A stretch of DNA of 64,000 bases from Methylomonas sp. (GTDB lineage Bacteria; Pseudomonadota; Gammaproteobacteria; Methylococcales; Methylomonadaceae): contig JALSLW010000053.1 of assembly GCA_026988155.1 (NCBI GenBank), positions 1 to 64,000 of the forward strand. Direction: 5' to 3'. The notes under the pieces were generated by a model, which was not told where the DNA came from, did no database searches, and was given only the letters and a program-made list of their open reading frames with translations. This document shows positions 16,549 to 24,952 of the stretch, one piece after another. The position numbers were made by a program, and so were the translations under genes. Position 1 is the first letter of the stretch; every line of letters begins with the position of its first letter.

Positions 16549-17281
16549 CCGAGGCTGGCGGTTCCTATACAAATCCCACCGTTATGCGGGACTGTTTTCA
16601 GCCGTTATCCTTATAATGCTTGCCGTTACAGGCATTGCCCTAAACCATACGGAAGACTTGAAGCTGGACAGTCAAATGATTCAGTCCGATACCATTCTGG
16701 ACTGGTATGGAGTTTCTTCACCGACTGATTTTAAATCCTTTTCAGCTGGACAGCATTGGCTGACTATAGCCAATCAGCAGATTTATTTCGACCACAGCCT
16801 GCTATTAAAGCAGCAAAACCGGCTATTGGGCGCGGTTGAAACTAATGAGTTTGTTGCAGCTGCTTTCAGCAATTCTTTAATGATGCTAACTCTGGAAGGA
16901 GAACTAATTGAACAAAGTCCTTTTGAGGCTATTGTTCGCATTGGTATTGGTTCTCAGCAACAGGTTGTTATTCAAACTGAAACTGAATTAATGGCCAGCG
17001 ATGATGGTCTTCTTTCTTGGCACCCTTACCACAATAAGCAAATTAAATGGTCAACACCTCGCCAGCCGCCAAAATCCATCGCAAAAAGCATTAAACATAG
17101 TTTTCGCACTTCAGTGCTGCCAATGGAGAGAGTCTTGCTCGATATTCATAGTGGGCGTTTTTTTGGTTATGCAGGGGTGGTTCTGGTTGATATTAGCGGC
17201 ATACTGCTCATTTTACTGGCATTAAGTGGGTGCTCGATCTGGCTAAAACATAAATTTAGAGCGTTAAAGCTCAGAAAATAA
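16535..17281 (+). CDS. PepSY-associated transmembrane protein, partner of the FMN-binding protein
   Basis: The 248 residues have a transmembrane helix at about 17-36 (YAGLFSAVILIMLAVTGIAL), preceded by SHRYAG and followed by NH, which fits the PepSY_TM pattern. A periplasmic domain (about 45-205) and a second transmembrane helix (about 210-235, GVVLVDISGILLILLALSG) follow, with a basic C-tail. His residues at the membrane edges (SHRY, NHTED, DIHSGRFFG) could bind haem or quinone, as proposed for PepSY_TM proteins paired with FMN_bind domains. It probably passes electrons between the membrane and the flavoprotein encoded upstream. It is translationally coupled to that gene. Confidence 0.75.
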   Translation: MKKNNRGWRFLYKSHRYAGLFSAVILIMLAVTGIALNHTEDLKLDSQMIQSDTILDWYGVSSPTDFKSFSAGQHWLTIANQQIYFDHSLLLKQQNRLLGAVETNEFVAAAFSNSLMMLTLEGELIEQSPFEAIVRIGIGSQQQVVIQTETELMASDDGLLSWHPYHNKQIKWSTPRQPPKSIAKSIKHSFRTSVLPMERVLLDIHSGRFFGYAGVVLVDISGILLILLALSGCSIWLKHKFRALKLRK

Positions 17282-17344
17282 GAAGAAAGGGAAATATGGT
17301 ATTCTAAACAATATTTTCTCTGGTAAACACCGCATTATCAATAT

Positions 17345-18136
17345 ATGAGTAAAAACCGCCCTATTGTTTTATCTTTTTCAGGCCACGACCCCAGCGGTGG
17401 CGCAGGCATACAGGCTGATATAGAAACACTGGTCAGCCATCAATGCCACCCCTGCAGCGTGATAACCGCGCTGACAGAACAAGATAGCCGTAATGTTAAA
17501 AAACTGATCCCGCAAAAACCTCAGGATATCATTGACCAGGCACGAACCGTTCTAAACGATTTTCCAGTCAAGGCAATTAAAATTGGCCTGATTGGTCATT
17601 ATGAAACCGCATCAGCTATCCAGTCCATTTTAATACAGAATCCCCATATCCCAGTTATTTTAGATCCCGTTCTAGCTGCTGGCGGAGGAACATCATTATC
17701 AAATTCACAGTTAATTAAAAGTATTGTTGAATTGCTGCTGCCCCATACTGCTGTGTTAACCCCCAATAGCGAAGAAGCACGAATACTGGCAAATCAAAGT
17801 GACTTATCAGATTGTGGACAGGCATTAGTCATTAAAGGCTGCGATTATGTTCTGATAACAGGTACCCATGAACAGTCCGCCACGGTAGATAATCAATTAT
17901 TCCAGGCAAACAGTAAAACAGAAACCTTCAGCTGGGATAGATTAAGTAAGGAATATCACGGTTCAGGCTGTACACTGGCCAGTGCCATTGCCGGGTTAAT
18001 AGCTCATGGCCTTGACCCTTTCACTGCAATTTCTGAAGCACAGGACTATACCTGGAACGCATTAGCCGATGCCTACCACCCTGGCAAAGGGCAATTCAAT
18101 CCTAACCGGCTATTCTGGATGGAGGATGAACATTGA
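17345..18136 (+). CDS. thiD: Hydroxymethylpyrimidine/phosphomethylpyrimidine kinase
   Basis: This 263-residue ribokinase-fold enzyme phosphorylates HMP and HMP-P to HMP-PP for thiamine synthesis. The N-terminal SGHDPSGGAGIQADIETL is the ThiD signature. LDPVLAAGGG and the C-terminal anion-hole motif HGSGCTLASAIA are also clear, and the length matches the family (about 266). It starts the run thiD-thiE-soxY-soxZ-moeA-fnr. Its TGA overlaps the TTG start of thiE (TTGA). Only 63 bases separate it from the PepSY gene, too few for a TPP riboswitch, and none is seen. Confidence 0.93.
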   Translation: MSKNRPIVLSFSGHDPSGGAGIQADIETLVSHQCHPCSVITALTEQDSRNVKKLIPQKPQDIIDQARTVLNDFPVKAIKIGLIGHYETASAIQSILIQNPHIPVILDPVLAAGGGTSLSNSQLIKSIVELLLPHTAVLTPNSEEARILANQSDLSDCGQALVIKGCDYVLITGTHEQSATVDNQLFQANSKTETFSWDRLSKEYHGSGCTLASAIAGLIAHGLDPFTAISEAQDYTWNALADAYHPGKGQFNPNRLFWMEDEH

Positions 18137-18753
18137 TTTTTCCGGCTACTGGGCTTTATGCCATTACCCAAACCGAAGGAAAAGACGCTGATAGCATTAT
18201 TCAGGAAGTTTCATCCGCTCTAAAAGGCGGTGCTTGCGTGATTCAATACCGGGATAAACATTCTGCTGACAAAACCTATCTGGCTAAACAGCTGCTAAAA
18301 CTATGCAAAAACAACCATGTCCCTTTAATTATCAATGATGACGCCGAACTAGCCTGCCAAATTGGAGCTGATGGCGTACACATAGGCAAGGATGACGGAG
18401 GTATTGCAGCGACTAGAAAAGTAGTGGGTTCAAAGGCCATTATTGGGATTTCCTGCTATGATAATATTAATATTGCCCTGCAAGCTGAAAAGGATGGTGT
18501 TGATTATGTTGCCTTTGGCCGGTTTTTTCCATCCAGCTCCAAACCTTTAGCATTGCCAGCCCATACAGATACTCTGCTGCTGGCCAAAACGCAAATTAAA
18601 GTGCCTGTTGTTGCTATTGGCGGCATTTTACCCGAAAATGGTGCCAGTTTATTAGAGGCTGGGGCTGATTTGCTAGCTGTTATTGGTGGAATTTTTGATC
18701 ATAGCCCAGAACAGTCAGCCCAAGCGTATATAACACTTTTTAACAGAAAATAG
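18133..18753 (+). CDS. thiE: Thiamine-phosphate synthase
   Basis: This 206-residue TIM-barrel enzyme couples HMP-PP with the thiazole phosphate to give thiamine monophosphate. Motifs are VIQYRDK, INDDAELACQIGADGVHIG, the FFPSSSKP loop and AIGGI near the C-terminus. The start is TTG, overlapping the thiD stop by four bases. This indicates translational coupling and agrees with the short N-terminus of the family (ATGLYAIT). The pair supplies the last cytosolic steps of thiamine synthesis; thiazole genes are not in this window. Confidence 0.93.
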   Translation: MIFPATGLYAITQTEGKDADSIIQEVSSALKGGACVIQYRDKHSADKTYLAKQLLKLCKNNHVPLIINDDAELACQIGADGVHIGKDDGGIAATRKVVGSKAIIGISCYDNINIALQAEKDGVDYVAFGRFFPSSSKPLALPAHTDTLLLAKTQIKVPVVAIGGILPENGASLLEAGADLLAVIGGIFDHSPEQSAQAYITLFNRK

Positions 18754-19224
18754 ATGCTTAAAAGTCGCCGAAATTTTATAGCAAAAGCACTCTCTCTCGG
18801 AGCCTATAGCTTAACCATTGCCAGTGGATTGCTGCATTCATCGCTGGCTCATGCCCAACGGCTAAAATTTAGTCTCAATAATTATCATGAAACAATCGGG
18901 TATTTATTTCAAGGTGCTGAACTGATTGACAACCACTATAAAATACAGATATACCGATTACCCAAAGTTGCAGAAAATGGTGCTAACGTACCGATAAAGG
19001 TTGTCAGCAACTTTAAAGACATAACAAAAATTTATATCTTAGTGCAAAACAATCCTCATCCATTAAGTGCAGAATTTACTCTTTCTCCAGCCGTTGCCGC
19101 TCAGGTATCCGCCCGGTTAAAAATGGCTAAAACCAGTAATGTCATTGTGATAGTTGAAGCTGATGGAAAATTTTACCGTAAAGTAAAAAATGTTAAAGTT
19201 GCCAAAGGAGGCTGCGGTGGCTAA
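18754..19224 (+). CDS. soxY: Sulfur carrier protein SoxY
   Basis: The 156 residues begin with a twin-arginine-type signal (KSRRNFIAKALSLGAYSLTIASG). The protein is therefore exported folded, as is known for the SoxYZ complex. It ends with GGCGG, the swinging arm whose Cys (Cys154) carries the sulfur substrate. The core has the SoxY immunoglobulin-like fold pattern (VVSNFKDITKIYILVQNNPHP...AEFTLSP). The gene begins directly after the thiE stop. No soxAX, soxB or soxCD is adjacent, so a complete thiosulfate-oxidising system is not shown. Confidence 0.92.
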   Translation: MLKSRRNFIAKALSLGAYSLTIASGLLHSSLAHAQRLKFSLNNYHETIGYLFQGAELIDNHYKIQIYRLPKVAENGANVPIKVVSNFKDITKIYILVQNNPHPLSAEFTLSPAVAAQVSARLKMAKTSNVIVIVEADGKFYRKVKNVKVAKGGCGG

Positions 19225-19534
19225 TAGCTCCAGCATAAAAATCAGAACCAAACGACTGGATGGCAACACCCAAATTAGAACATTGATTACTCATCCTATG
19301 GAAAATGGCCGTAACAGGGATAAAATTGGCAATTTTATCCCTGCCCATCATATTCAGGAATTGTGGATTGAGCATAATAGAAAAAAGGTCATCAGTTGCG
19401 ATATGGGGGGCAGCATTTCAAAAAACCCTTATTTTGATTTCTTGCTTAAAGGGGGGGAAGTAGGGGATACAGTCACTGTATCCTGGGTAGACAATCTAGG
19501 CAACACTGACACTAAAGATCAAAAGATAAAATGA
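19217..19534 (+). CDS. soxZ: SoxZ, partner of SoxY
   Basis: I choose GTG 19217 because the product then starts MANSSSIKIR as in the family, and the GGAGG at 19208-19212 is correctly placed. The longer reading from 19190 would lie wholly within soxY. The 105-residue protein has the SoxZ features ITHPMENGRNRD (here with an Asn-Arg-Asp variant) and IPAHHIQELWIEHN, and ends in a strand with SWVDNLGN. It has no signal and is exported as a SoxY passenger. It overlaps soxY by 8 bases and moeA by 4 (ATGA). Confidence 0.92.
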   Translation: MANSSSIKIRTKRLDGNTQIRTLITHPMENGRNRDKIGNFIPAHHIQELWIEHNRKKVISCDMGGSISKNPYFDFLLKGGEVGDTVTVSWVDNLGNTDTKDQKIK

Positions 19535-20793
19535 TGATACCTGCTCAAGCCAGCTGCACTGATATTTTTGAGTCTGGCCTGCTCCCCGCCGAGCAGGCTC
19601 TTTCCCAAATATTATCAGCCCTGCCCCACATAGATGATTATGAAATCATCCCTATTGAAAAGGCTAAAGCACGCACATTAGCTCAAACTGTTATTGCATC
19701 CTTTAATGTACCACGGCTTAATAACGCCGCGGTCGACGGCTATGGACTCAATGCCAATGATTTACCGTCTATGGGTACAGCATCACTGAATGTGATTGGC
19801 TCTGCCTATGCAGGAACGCCCTATTCCAAGAAGGTCTCTGCTAGGCAATGTGTTCGAATTATGACTGGGGCCATCATTCCTGAAGGTGTTGATACCGTCA
19901 TTATGCAAGAACATGTCGAACTAAAAAACAATACTGTCTTTATTGATGACCGACATAAAGCTGGCCAGAACATTCGTTTGGCTGGCGAAGACCTCCGACA
20001 AGGCGAAGCGATATTGCAAACGGGAAAGTTCCTTACGCCTGCCGATATCGGTCTGATCGCATCTTTAGGCATCGCCGAAATAAAAGTCAAAAGAAAGCTG
20101 AAAATTGCCATTGCCTCCACGGGCAATGAAGTAATTAGCATTGGAGACACACCCAGCAAAAGTAGCCTTTATGACAGCAACCGCTACAGCCTATATGCGG
20201 CTCTAGACCGTCCAGATATTGAAATCATCAATATGGGGATTTTACAAGATAATCCAAAAACCTTATTAAACAGCTTCAATCAGGCTAGCCAATCTGCTGA
20301 CATCATTATTTCTTCGGGCGGTGTTTCAGTCGGTGATGCTGACCATACCAAAACAGCGCTTAAGCAGTCTGGACAGGTTGATTTTTGGAAGATTGCCATT
20401 AAACCCGGCCGCCCCTTAGCCTTTGGCCATATTAATAACAGTGTATTTTTTGGCTTGCCAGGCAACCCGGTTGCCGTCATGGTCAGCTTTTATCAATTTG
20501 TACTTCCAGCAATAGAAGCTATGCTAGCCATCAAAGAAAAAGCCATTGCTCCCACATTACAGGTAGAATCTATTGAAAATATCCGAAAAAAAAAGGGGCG
20601 TACAGAAATTGTACGGGGCATTTTGCAACAGGATGGGAAAGGTCACTGGACAGTTAAATCCACAGGAAAACAAGGGTCGGGAATTCTCCGTTCAATGAGT
20701 TTAGCCAATGCATTTATTATTCTTGAACATGACAGAGGCACTGTAAAAATTGGAGAATCAGTAACTGTTCAGCCTTTTTCCGGTTTAATCTAG
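19531..20793 (+). CDS. moeA: Molybdopterin molybdenumtransferase
   Basis: The 420 residues show the MoeA order: an N-terminal linker with NAAVDGYGL, the GTGAIIP-like stretch MTGAIIPEGVDTVIMQE, the MoCF-type domain with STGNEV..(I)GD and SSGGVSVGDADHTK, then GLPGNPVAVMVSF and a C-terminal beta domain. It inserts molybdate into adenylylated molybdopterin in the cytosol. It is in the same overlapping run as soxZ (ATGA) and is followed 7 bases later by fnr. This pairing suggests molybdoenzyme maturation tied to anaerobic or sulfur metabolism, but no molybdoenzyme gene is nearby. Confidence 0.93.
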   Translation: MMIPAQASCTDIFESGLLPAEQALSQILSALPHIDDYEIIPIEKAKARTLAQTVIASFNVPRLNNAAVDGYGLNANDLPSMGTASLNVIGSAYAGTPYSKKVSARQCVRIMTGAIIPEGVDTVIMQEHVELKNNTVFIDDRHKAGQNIRLAGEDLRQGEAILQTGKFLTPADIGLIASLGIAEIKVKRKLKIAIASTGNEVISIGDTPSKSSLYDSNRYSLYAALDRPDIEIINMGILQDNPKTLLNSFNQASQSADIIISSGGVSVGDADHTKTALKQSGQVDFWKIAIKPGRPLAFGHINNSVFFGLPGNPVAVMVSFYQFVLPAIEAMLAIKEKAIAPTLQVESIENIRKKKGRTEIVRGILQQDGKGHWTVKSTGKQGSGILRSMSLANAFIILEHDRGTVKIGESVTVQPFSGLI

Positions 20794-20800
20794 CTATATT

Positions 20801-21511
20801 ATGTCTACAGAAATAAGTCATGTATCCTGCAATAATTGCAGTTTAGATAAAATCTGTTTCCCCAGAGGTCTATCTCAGGATGAAATTAATCACATTAGCC
20901 AAATTATCAAGCCAAAAAAGACATTGCAGAAAGGTGATTACATCTTCCGCGAAAATGGAGAGTTTAAAGGGGTGCTTGCCATCAGATCAGGATCTTCAAA
21001 GGTGGTAACAAATGATCACCATGGCAACGAACACATTCTTAATGTTCTGCTCCCTGGAGAATTATTAGGCTTTGATGGACTTTCTGATGGCAAATACCAC
21101 CGTTCAGCCATCGCTCTGGAAACCCTAAGCTTTTGTGAGTTACCGGCACAAAACATGAATGATCTTTTTAAAAATGTACCTGCGCTGACAAAAGAGCTTT
21201 TCCGCCACAGCAGCGAGAAAATGAATCTGGATAAAGATTTTATTATTTTAAGTAAACGGCCCGCAGAGGAAAAGCTAGCTTTTTTTCTAATCAGTCTTTC
21301 AGACCGTTTAAAAAAACGGGGATTTTCGGCTTCCGAATTTACCCTGTCATTAACAAGGCAAGAAATTGGCAATCATTTAGGGTTAGCTCTAGAGACGGTC
21401 AGTCGTCTATTTAACAGATTTCAGAAAGACGATTTAATCACCGTCAATTCTAAACAAATAAAAATTAAAGACATTTCTAAACTGCGTGCCGTTTTTACTT
21501 TTTCAGAATAA
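20801..21511 (+). CDS. fnr: FNR-type oxygen-sensing regulator
   Basis: The 236 residues carry an N-terminal Cys10-x2-Cys13-x5-Cys19 cluster with the same spacing as C20/C23/C29 of E. coli FNR. A fourth Cys in ALETLSFCELP matches C122. These bind the oxygen-labile 4Fe-4S cluster. The beta-roll is followed by a dimer helix and the recognition helix LETVSRLFNRFQ, whose Glu-x2-Ser-Arg reads TTGAT-N4-ATCAA sites. It is the last gene of the thiD-to-fnr run, 7 bases after moeA. I found no clear FNR box within the window. Confidence 0.93.
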   Translation: MSTEISHVSCNNCSLDKICFPRGLSQDEINHISQIIKPKKTLQKGDYIFRENGEFKGVLAIRSGSSKVVTNDHHGNEHILNVLLPGELLGFDGLSDGKYHRSAIALETLSFCELPAQNMNDLFKNVPALTKELFRHSSEKMNLDKDFIILSKRPAEEKLAFFLISLSDRLKKRGFSASEFTLSLTRQEIGNHLGLALETVSRLFNRFQKDDLITVNSKQIKIKDISKLRAVFTFSE

Positions 21512-21571
21512 GGCGATAGTGCGATCACAAGAGCCCCTTCCCTACAGAACAAATACATAGAATAGCTTTAT

Positions 21572-22336
21572 TCAATTTTTAATCCCTACTCCTTTATGCA
21601 GCAGCAAAAGACTCAAAAGCGTTAAAAAGGCAATGAACCCGCCAGTAATCAAAAAAGACATCTGAATATCTACATCGCTCACCCCAATCAGACCATACCT
21701 AAAGGCATTAATCATATACAAAATTGGATTTGCCAAAGAAATGGTTTGCCAAATGGCAGGCAGCATAGATACAGAATAAAAAACACCGCCTAAATAGCTC
21801 AAAGGCGTTAAAACAAAGTTGGGAATAATGGAAATATCATCAAAACTGTCTGCAAATACTGCATTAATAAATCCGGCCAATGCAAATAATGTCGCTGTCA
21901 AAAAATAGACAGCAATTGTGACTCCCCAGTTAACTACCGTAATTTCAGCAAATAATTGAGAAATGCCAGTCACCACACAGCCAACCATTAGTCCCCTGGC
22001 TACACCGCCTCCAACATAGCCCAGCAAAATCACCCAGTTAGACACGGGCGCAACTAACAGTTCCTCTATATGACGCTGGAATTTCGTTGAATAGAAAGAA
22101 GACACTACATTAGCGTATGAATGGCTAATCACCGACATTAAAATGACCCCGGGGACGATATAATCCATATAGCTTGCGCCGTTTATGCTGCCAATGCGAT
22201 CACCTATCAGTTTTCCAAAAATCAAAAAATACAATGATGTTGTTATTGCTGGCGGCAGCAGTGTTTGAGGCCAAATCCTTAGAAAACGATGTATTTCTTT
22301 ACTTAATATTGTTCGAAATGCAATAAAGTTATTCAT
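21572..22336 (-). CDS. ABC-2 type transporter permease
   Basis: This 254-residue inner-membrane protein has six hydrophobic segments and the ABC2_membrane pattern. The most conserved part is VPGVILMSVISHSYANV..SFYSTKFQRHIEELLVAPV, and FSVSMLP-type residues (VFYSVSMLPAIW) appear before the fifth segment. It belongs with the YadH/NodJ group of exporters. It overlaps the ATPase gene by 8 bases and forms a two-gene exporter with it. The substrate is unknown. Confidence 0.88.
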   Translation of the reverse strand: MNNFIAFRTILSKEIHRFLRIWPQTLLPPAITTSLYFLIFGKLIGDRIGSINGASYMDYIVPGVILMSVISHSYANVVSSFYSTKFQRHIEELLVAPVSNWVILLGYVGGGVARGLMVGCVVTGISQLFAEITVVNWGVTIAVYFLTATLFALAGFINAVFADSFDDISIIPNFVLTPLSYLGGVFYSVSMLPAIWQTISLANPILYMINAFRYGLIGVSDVDIQMSFLITGGFIAFLTLLSLLLLHKGVGIKN

Positions 22337-23237
22337 TCACTAAATCCATAAATAATTGTTCAAGACGGTTCGTCTTATTTTTAAGGCTTAATACGGCTAT
22401 GTTATTTTCCGTTAGCTTATGAAATAGCTGATTAATATTTTTCCCTTTAGGCACCGTAACATGTAGCGATTTACTGTCCGCCAATTCAAACTCATAGCCC
22501 TCAATTTTAGGAATAACTGAAATTTCACTAGCCAAATCAAGTACAAAACGATCCTTATTGACCCTGGCAAGTAAATCAGCCATGCCTGACCTCTCTACAA
22601 TCATGCCGTCATTAATTATTGCTATGTTACGACACAGACTTTCTGCTTCTTCTAAATAATGCGTAGTCAAAATTATGGTAGTGCCCTGTTTATTCACCTG
22701 CTCCATCATTTCCCACATGGACCGGCGTATTTCAATATCTACCCCAGCGGTTGGCTCATCTAAAATTAATAATTTTGGTGCATGAACCAAAGCCCGGGCA
22801 ATCATCACACGCCTTTTCATACCGCCTGATAAGCGTCGCGAAACTGTATTTCGTTTATCCCAAAGCGACATTTGTCTTAAACATTCTTCTGTGCTTTTTA
22901 ACGCCAGTTTTTTAGGCATGCCATAATAGCCCGCCTGATTAAGTACAATATTTTTAACCGTTTCAAACTGGTTAAAATTTATTTCCTGAGGAACCAGTCC
23001 AATACAAGCTTTGGCTTTTGCATTATTTTTTTTTAAATCATAGCCAAAAACACTCACAGATCCACTGGTTTTGTTGACTAAAGAACTGATAATTCCTATT
23101 GCAGTAGATTTACCGGCACCATTAGGGCCTAACAGTGCAAAAAAGTCACCGCTTTCTACCTCAAGGTCAATCCCTTTTAAGGCTACAAAGCCATTACTGT
23201 AGGTTTTTTTTAAATTTCGGATAGATAATGCATTCAT
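22329..23237 (-). CDS. ABC transporter ATP-binding protein
   Basis: The 302 residues comprise Walker A GPNGAGKST (about 36-44), a Q-loop (VPQEINF), the signature LSGGMKRR (about 138-145) and Walker B LLILDEPTAGVD, followed by the H-loop His in TTHYLEEAE. A C-terminal extension of about 75 residues is present, as in YadG/NodI/CcmA-type ATPases. It energises the ABC-2 permease encoded next. The start faces ppx/gppA, 61 bases upstream on the other strand if TTG 23299 is used. Confidence 0.9.
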   Translation of the reverse strand: MNALSIRNLKKTYSNGFVALKGIDLEVESGDFFALLGPNGAGKSTAIGIISSLVNKTSGSVSVFGYDLKKNNAKAKACIGLVPQEINFNQFETVKNIVLNQAGYYGMPKKLALKSTEECLRQMSLWDKRNTVSRRLSGGMKRRVMIARALVHAPKLLILDEPTAGVDIEIRRSMWEMMEQVNKQGTTIILTTHYLEEAESLCRNIAIINDGMIVERSGMADLLARVNKDRFVLDLASEISVIPKIEGYEFELADSKSLHVTVPKGKNINQLFHKLTENNIAVLSLKNKTNRLEQLFMDLVNE

Positions 23238-23358
23238 AGCAACTAATACTTAACGAAAACAGAAAAATGGGTTAAATTACTCAGATGAACAGTTTAATTT
23301 GATAACCCAGCAATTTTATCAGAATTTACATTACAGACTAAAAAAACAGGACAACACC

Positions 23359-24861
23359 GTGACCAACGAATTACCCTCCAGCGTTGCAGCCATAGACTTA
23401 GGTTCAAACAGTTTTCATATGATTGTATGTAAACTGGAGAATGGAAAACTGCGAACCATTGACCGCCTTAAAGAGATGGTTCGCCTTGCATCAGGCCTTG
23501 ATGAAGACAAAAACCTTGATACCAAAACTCAAAAAAGAGCCCTGGACTGTCTTAAGCGTTTTGGTCAACGCATAGAGAATTTTCCGGCAGGCAGCGTACG
23601 CATAGTCGGCACTAATACCTTAAGGACAGCAAAAAACTCCAAACAGTTTATTGCTAAAGCCGAAAAGGCTTTAGGACACCCTATTGATATTATTGCCGGT
23701 ATAGAAGAAGCCCGCCTTATTTATCAAGGTGTTGCCAATAGCTTGGGCAGCAATGCCGACTCCCGTTTTGTTATGGATATCGGCGGTGGCAGTACTGAAT
23801 ATATCATTGGCATTGATGATACCGCTCATACTAAAGAAAGCCTTCATATGGGCTGTGTAACTGTCAGCAATAATTTTTTTCCGGATGGAACTATCAGTAA
23901 AAAAGCCTTTAAAAAAGCAGTACTTTTTTGTCAGCAAAAATTAGCCCCTTTTCAAAGGATGTTCAATAGCCGTCGCTGGGATGAAGCTATCGGTGCATCA
24001 GGCAGCATTCGCTGCATTCATAAAGTACTTATTGCCACTCAATGGAGCAATAACGGCATAACCAAAGAAGGACTGGATAAACTGGTTAGCCATATCACTC
24101 AATGCAGTCATGTAACTGAATTGGATCTGCCTGAATTGAGCGAAGAACGTCTGCCAGTTTTTTTAGGAGGCGTTGCCGTCTTATATGCCACTTTTCAAAG
24201 ATTGAATATTGAGCAGATGACCGTGTCTGATGGCGCACTGCGTGAGGGTCTGGTACATGATTTACTCGGCAGAATTTATGACCATGACATCCGTTCAAAA
24301 ACAGTTGAAACCTTGGCCGAACATTACCATACGGACAAGGATCACTCAGCCCGCATACAGCAAACTGTCAACAACATTCTAAGTCAACTGGACAGCAGCT
24401 GCTGTTCAAAAGGGCAGAGAAAAAATATCACCCAATTTTTAAGCTGGGCAGTGAGTCTGCATGGAATTGGCAGAGATATTGCCCATAGCCAATATCATAA
24501 ACACAGTGCCTATATTATTGAAAATGGAGATTTAGCTGGCTTCTCTCGGCAAGATCAGCGTTTGCTGGCTACCATCGTTAAGACGCACCGTAAACGTTTC
24601 TCCCGTTCCCGCTTTAAAGAGCTTCATAAGCCATGGAATCATGATGCTCCAATTCTGACCATTATTCTGCGAATAGCTATCTTAATGCATCGTAACCGCC
24701 ATACAAATAATGTACCCGAATTTACAATATCTATTCAGTCTGACTCAATTGACCTTAAGTTTGCTGACAACTGGCTTGACAGTGCCCCGCTTACCCAAAC
24801 AGATCTAGAAATAGAAGCTAATTATTTGGAGGTCGCGGACTATAATTTAACTTTCTCGTAA
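23359..24861 (+). CDS. ppx: Exopolyphosphatase / guanosine-pentaphosphate phosphatase (Ppx/GppA)
   Basis: I choose GTG 23359 (AGGA 7 bases before it), which places the conserved SSVAAIDLGSNSFHMIV at the N-terminus as in the family. The frame extends upstream to TTG 23299. The resulting 500 residues show the actin-like ATPase fold: phosphate 1 loop DLGSNSFHM, GIEEARLIYQGV and phosphate 2 loop MDIGGGSTEYIIG. A C-terminal helical HD-like domain (about 310-490; LSWAVSLHGIGRDIAHSQYHKHSAYII) follows. It hydrolyses polyphosphate or pppGpp. Ppx and GppA cannot be separated by sequence reading alone. It is monocistronic. Confidence 0.88.
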   Translation: MTNELPSSVAAIDLGSNSFHMIVCKLENGKLRTIDRLKEMVRLASGLDEDKNLDTKTQKRALDCLKRFGQRIENFPAGSVRIVGTNTLRTAKNSKQFIAKAEKALGHPIDIIAGIEEARLIYQGVANSLGSNADSRFVMDIGGGSTEYIIGIDDTAHTKESLHMGCVTVSNNFFPDGTISKKAFKKAVLFCQQKLAPFQRMFNSRRWDEAIGASGSIRCIHKVLIATQWSNNGITKEGLDKLVSHITQCSHVTELDLPELSEERLPVFLGGVAVLYATFQRLNIEQMTVSDGALREGLVHDLLGRIYDHDIRSKTVETLAEHYHTDKDHSARIQQTVNNILSQLDSSCCSKGQRKNITQFLSWAVSLHGIGRDIAHSQYHKHSAYIIENGDLAGFSRQDQRLLATIVKTHRKRFSRSRFKELHKPWNHDAPILTIILRIAILMHRNRHTNNVPEFTISIQSDSIDLKFADNWLDSAPLTQTDLEIEANYLEVADYNLTFS

Positions 24862-24952
24862 GACGAGTAGCTTCCAGTCTTAAACCTAGAAAGATGATTG
24901 TTTTTTTCCAGCTCCCTTATAAAAACCTGTCAATCACTGTTTTTTGCACAAT

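Noticed and set aside
17282-17344. TPP riboswitch before thiD
   Set aside because: Only 63 bases are available and the conserved THI-element blocks are not present.
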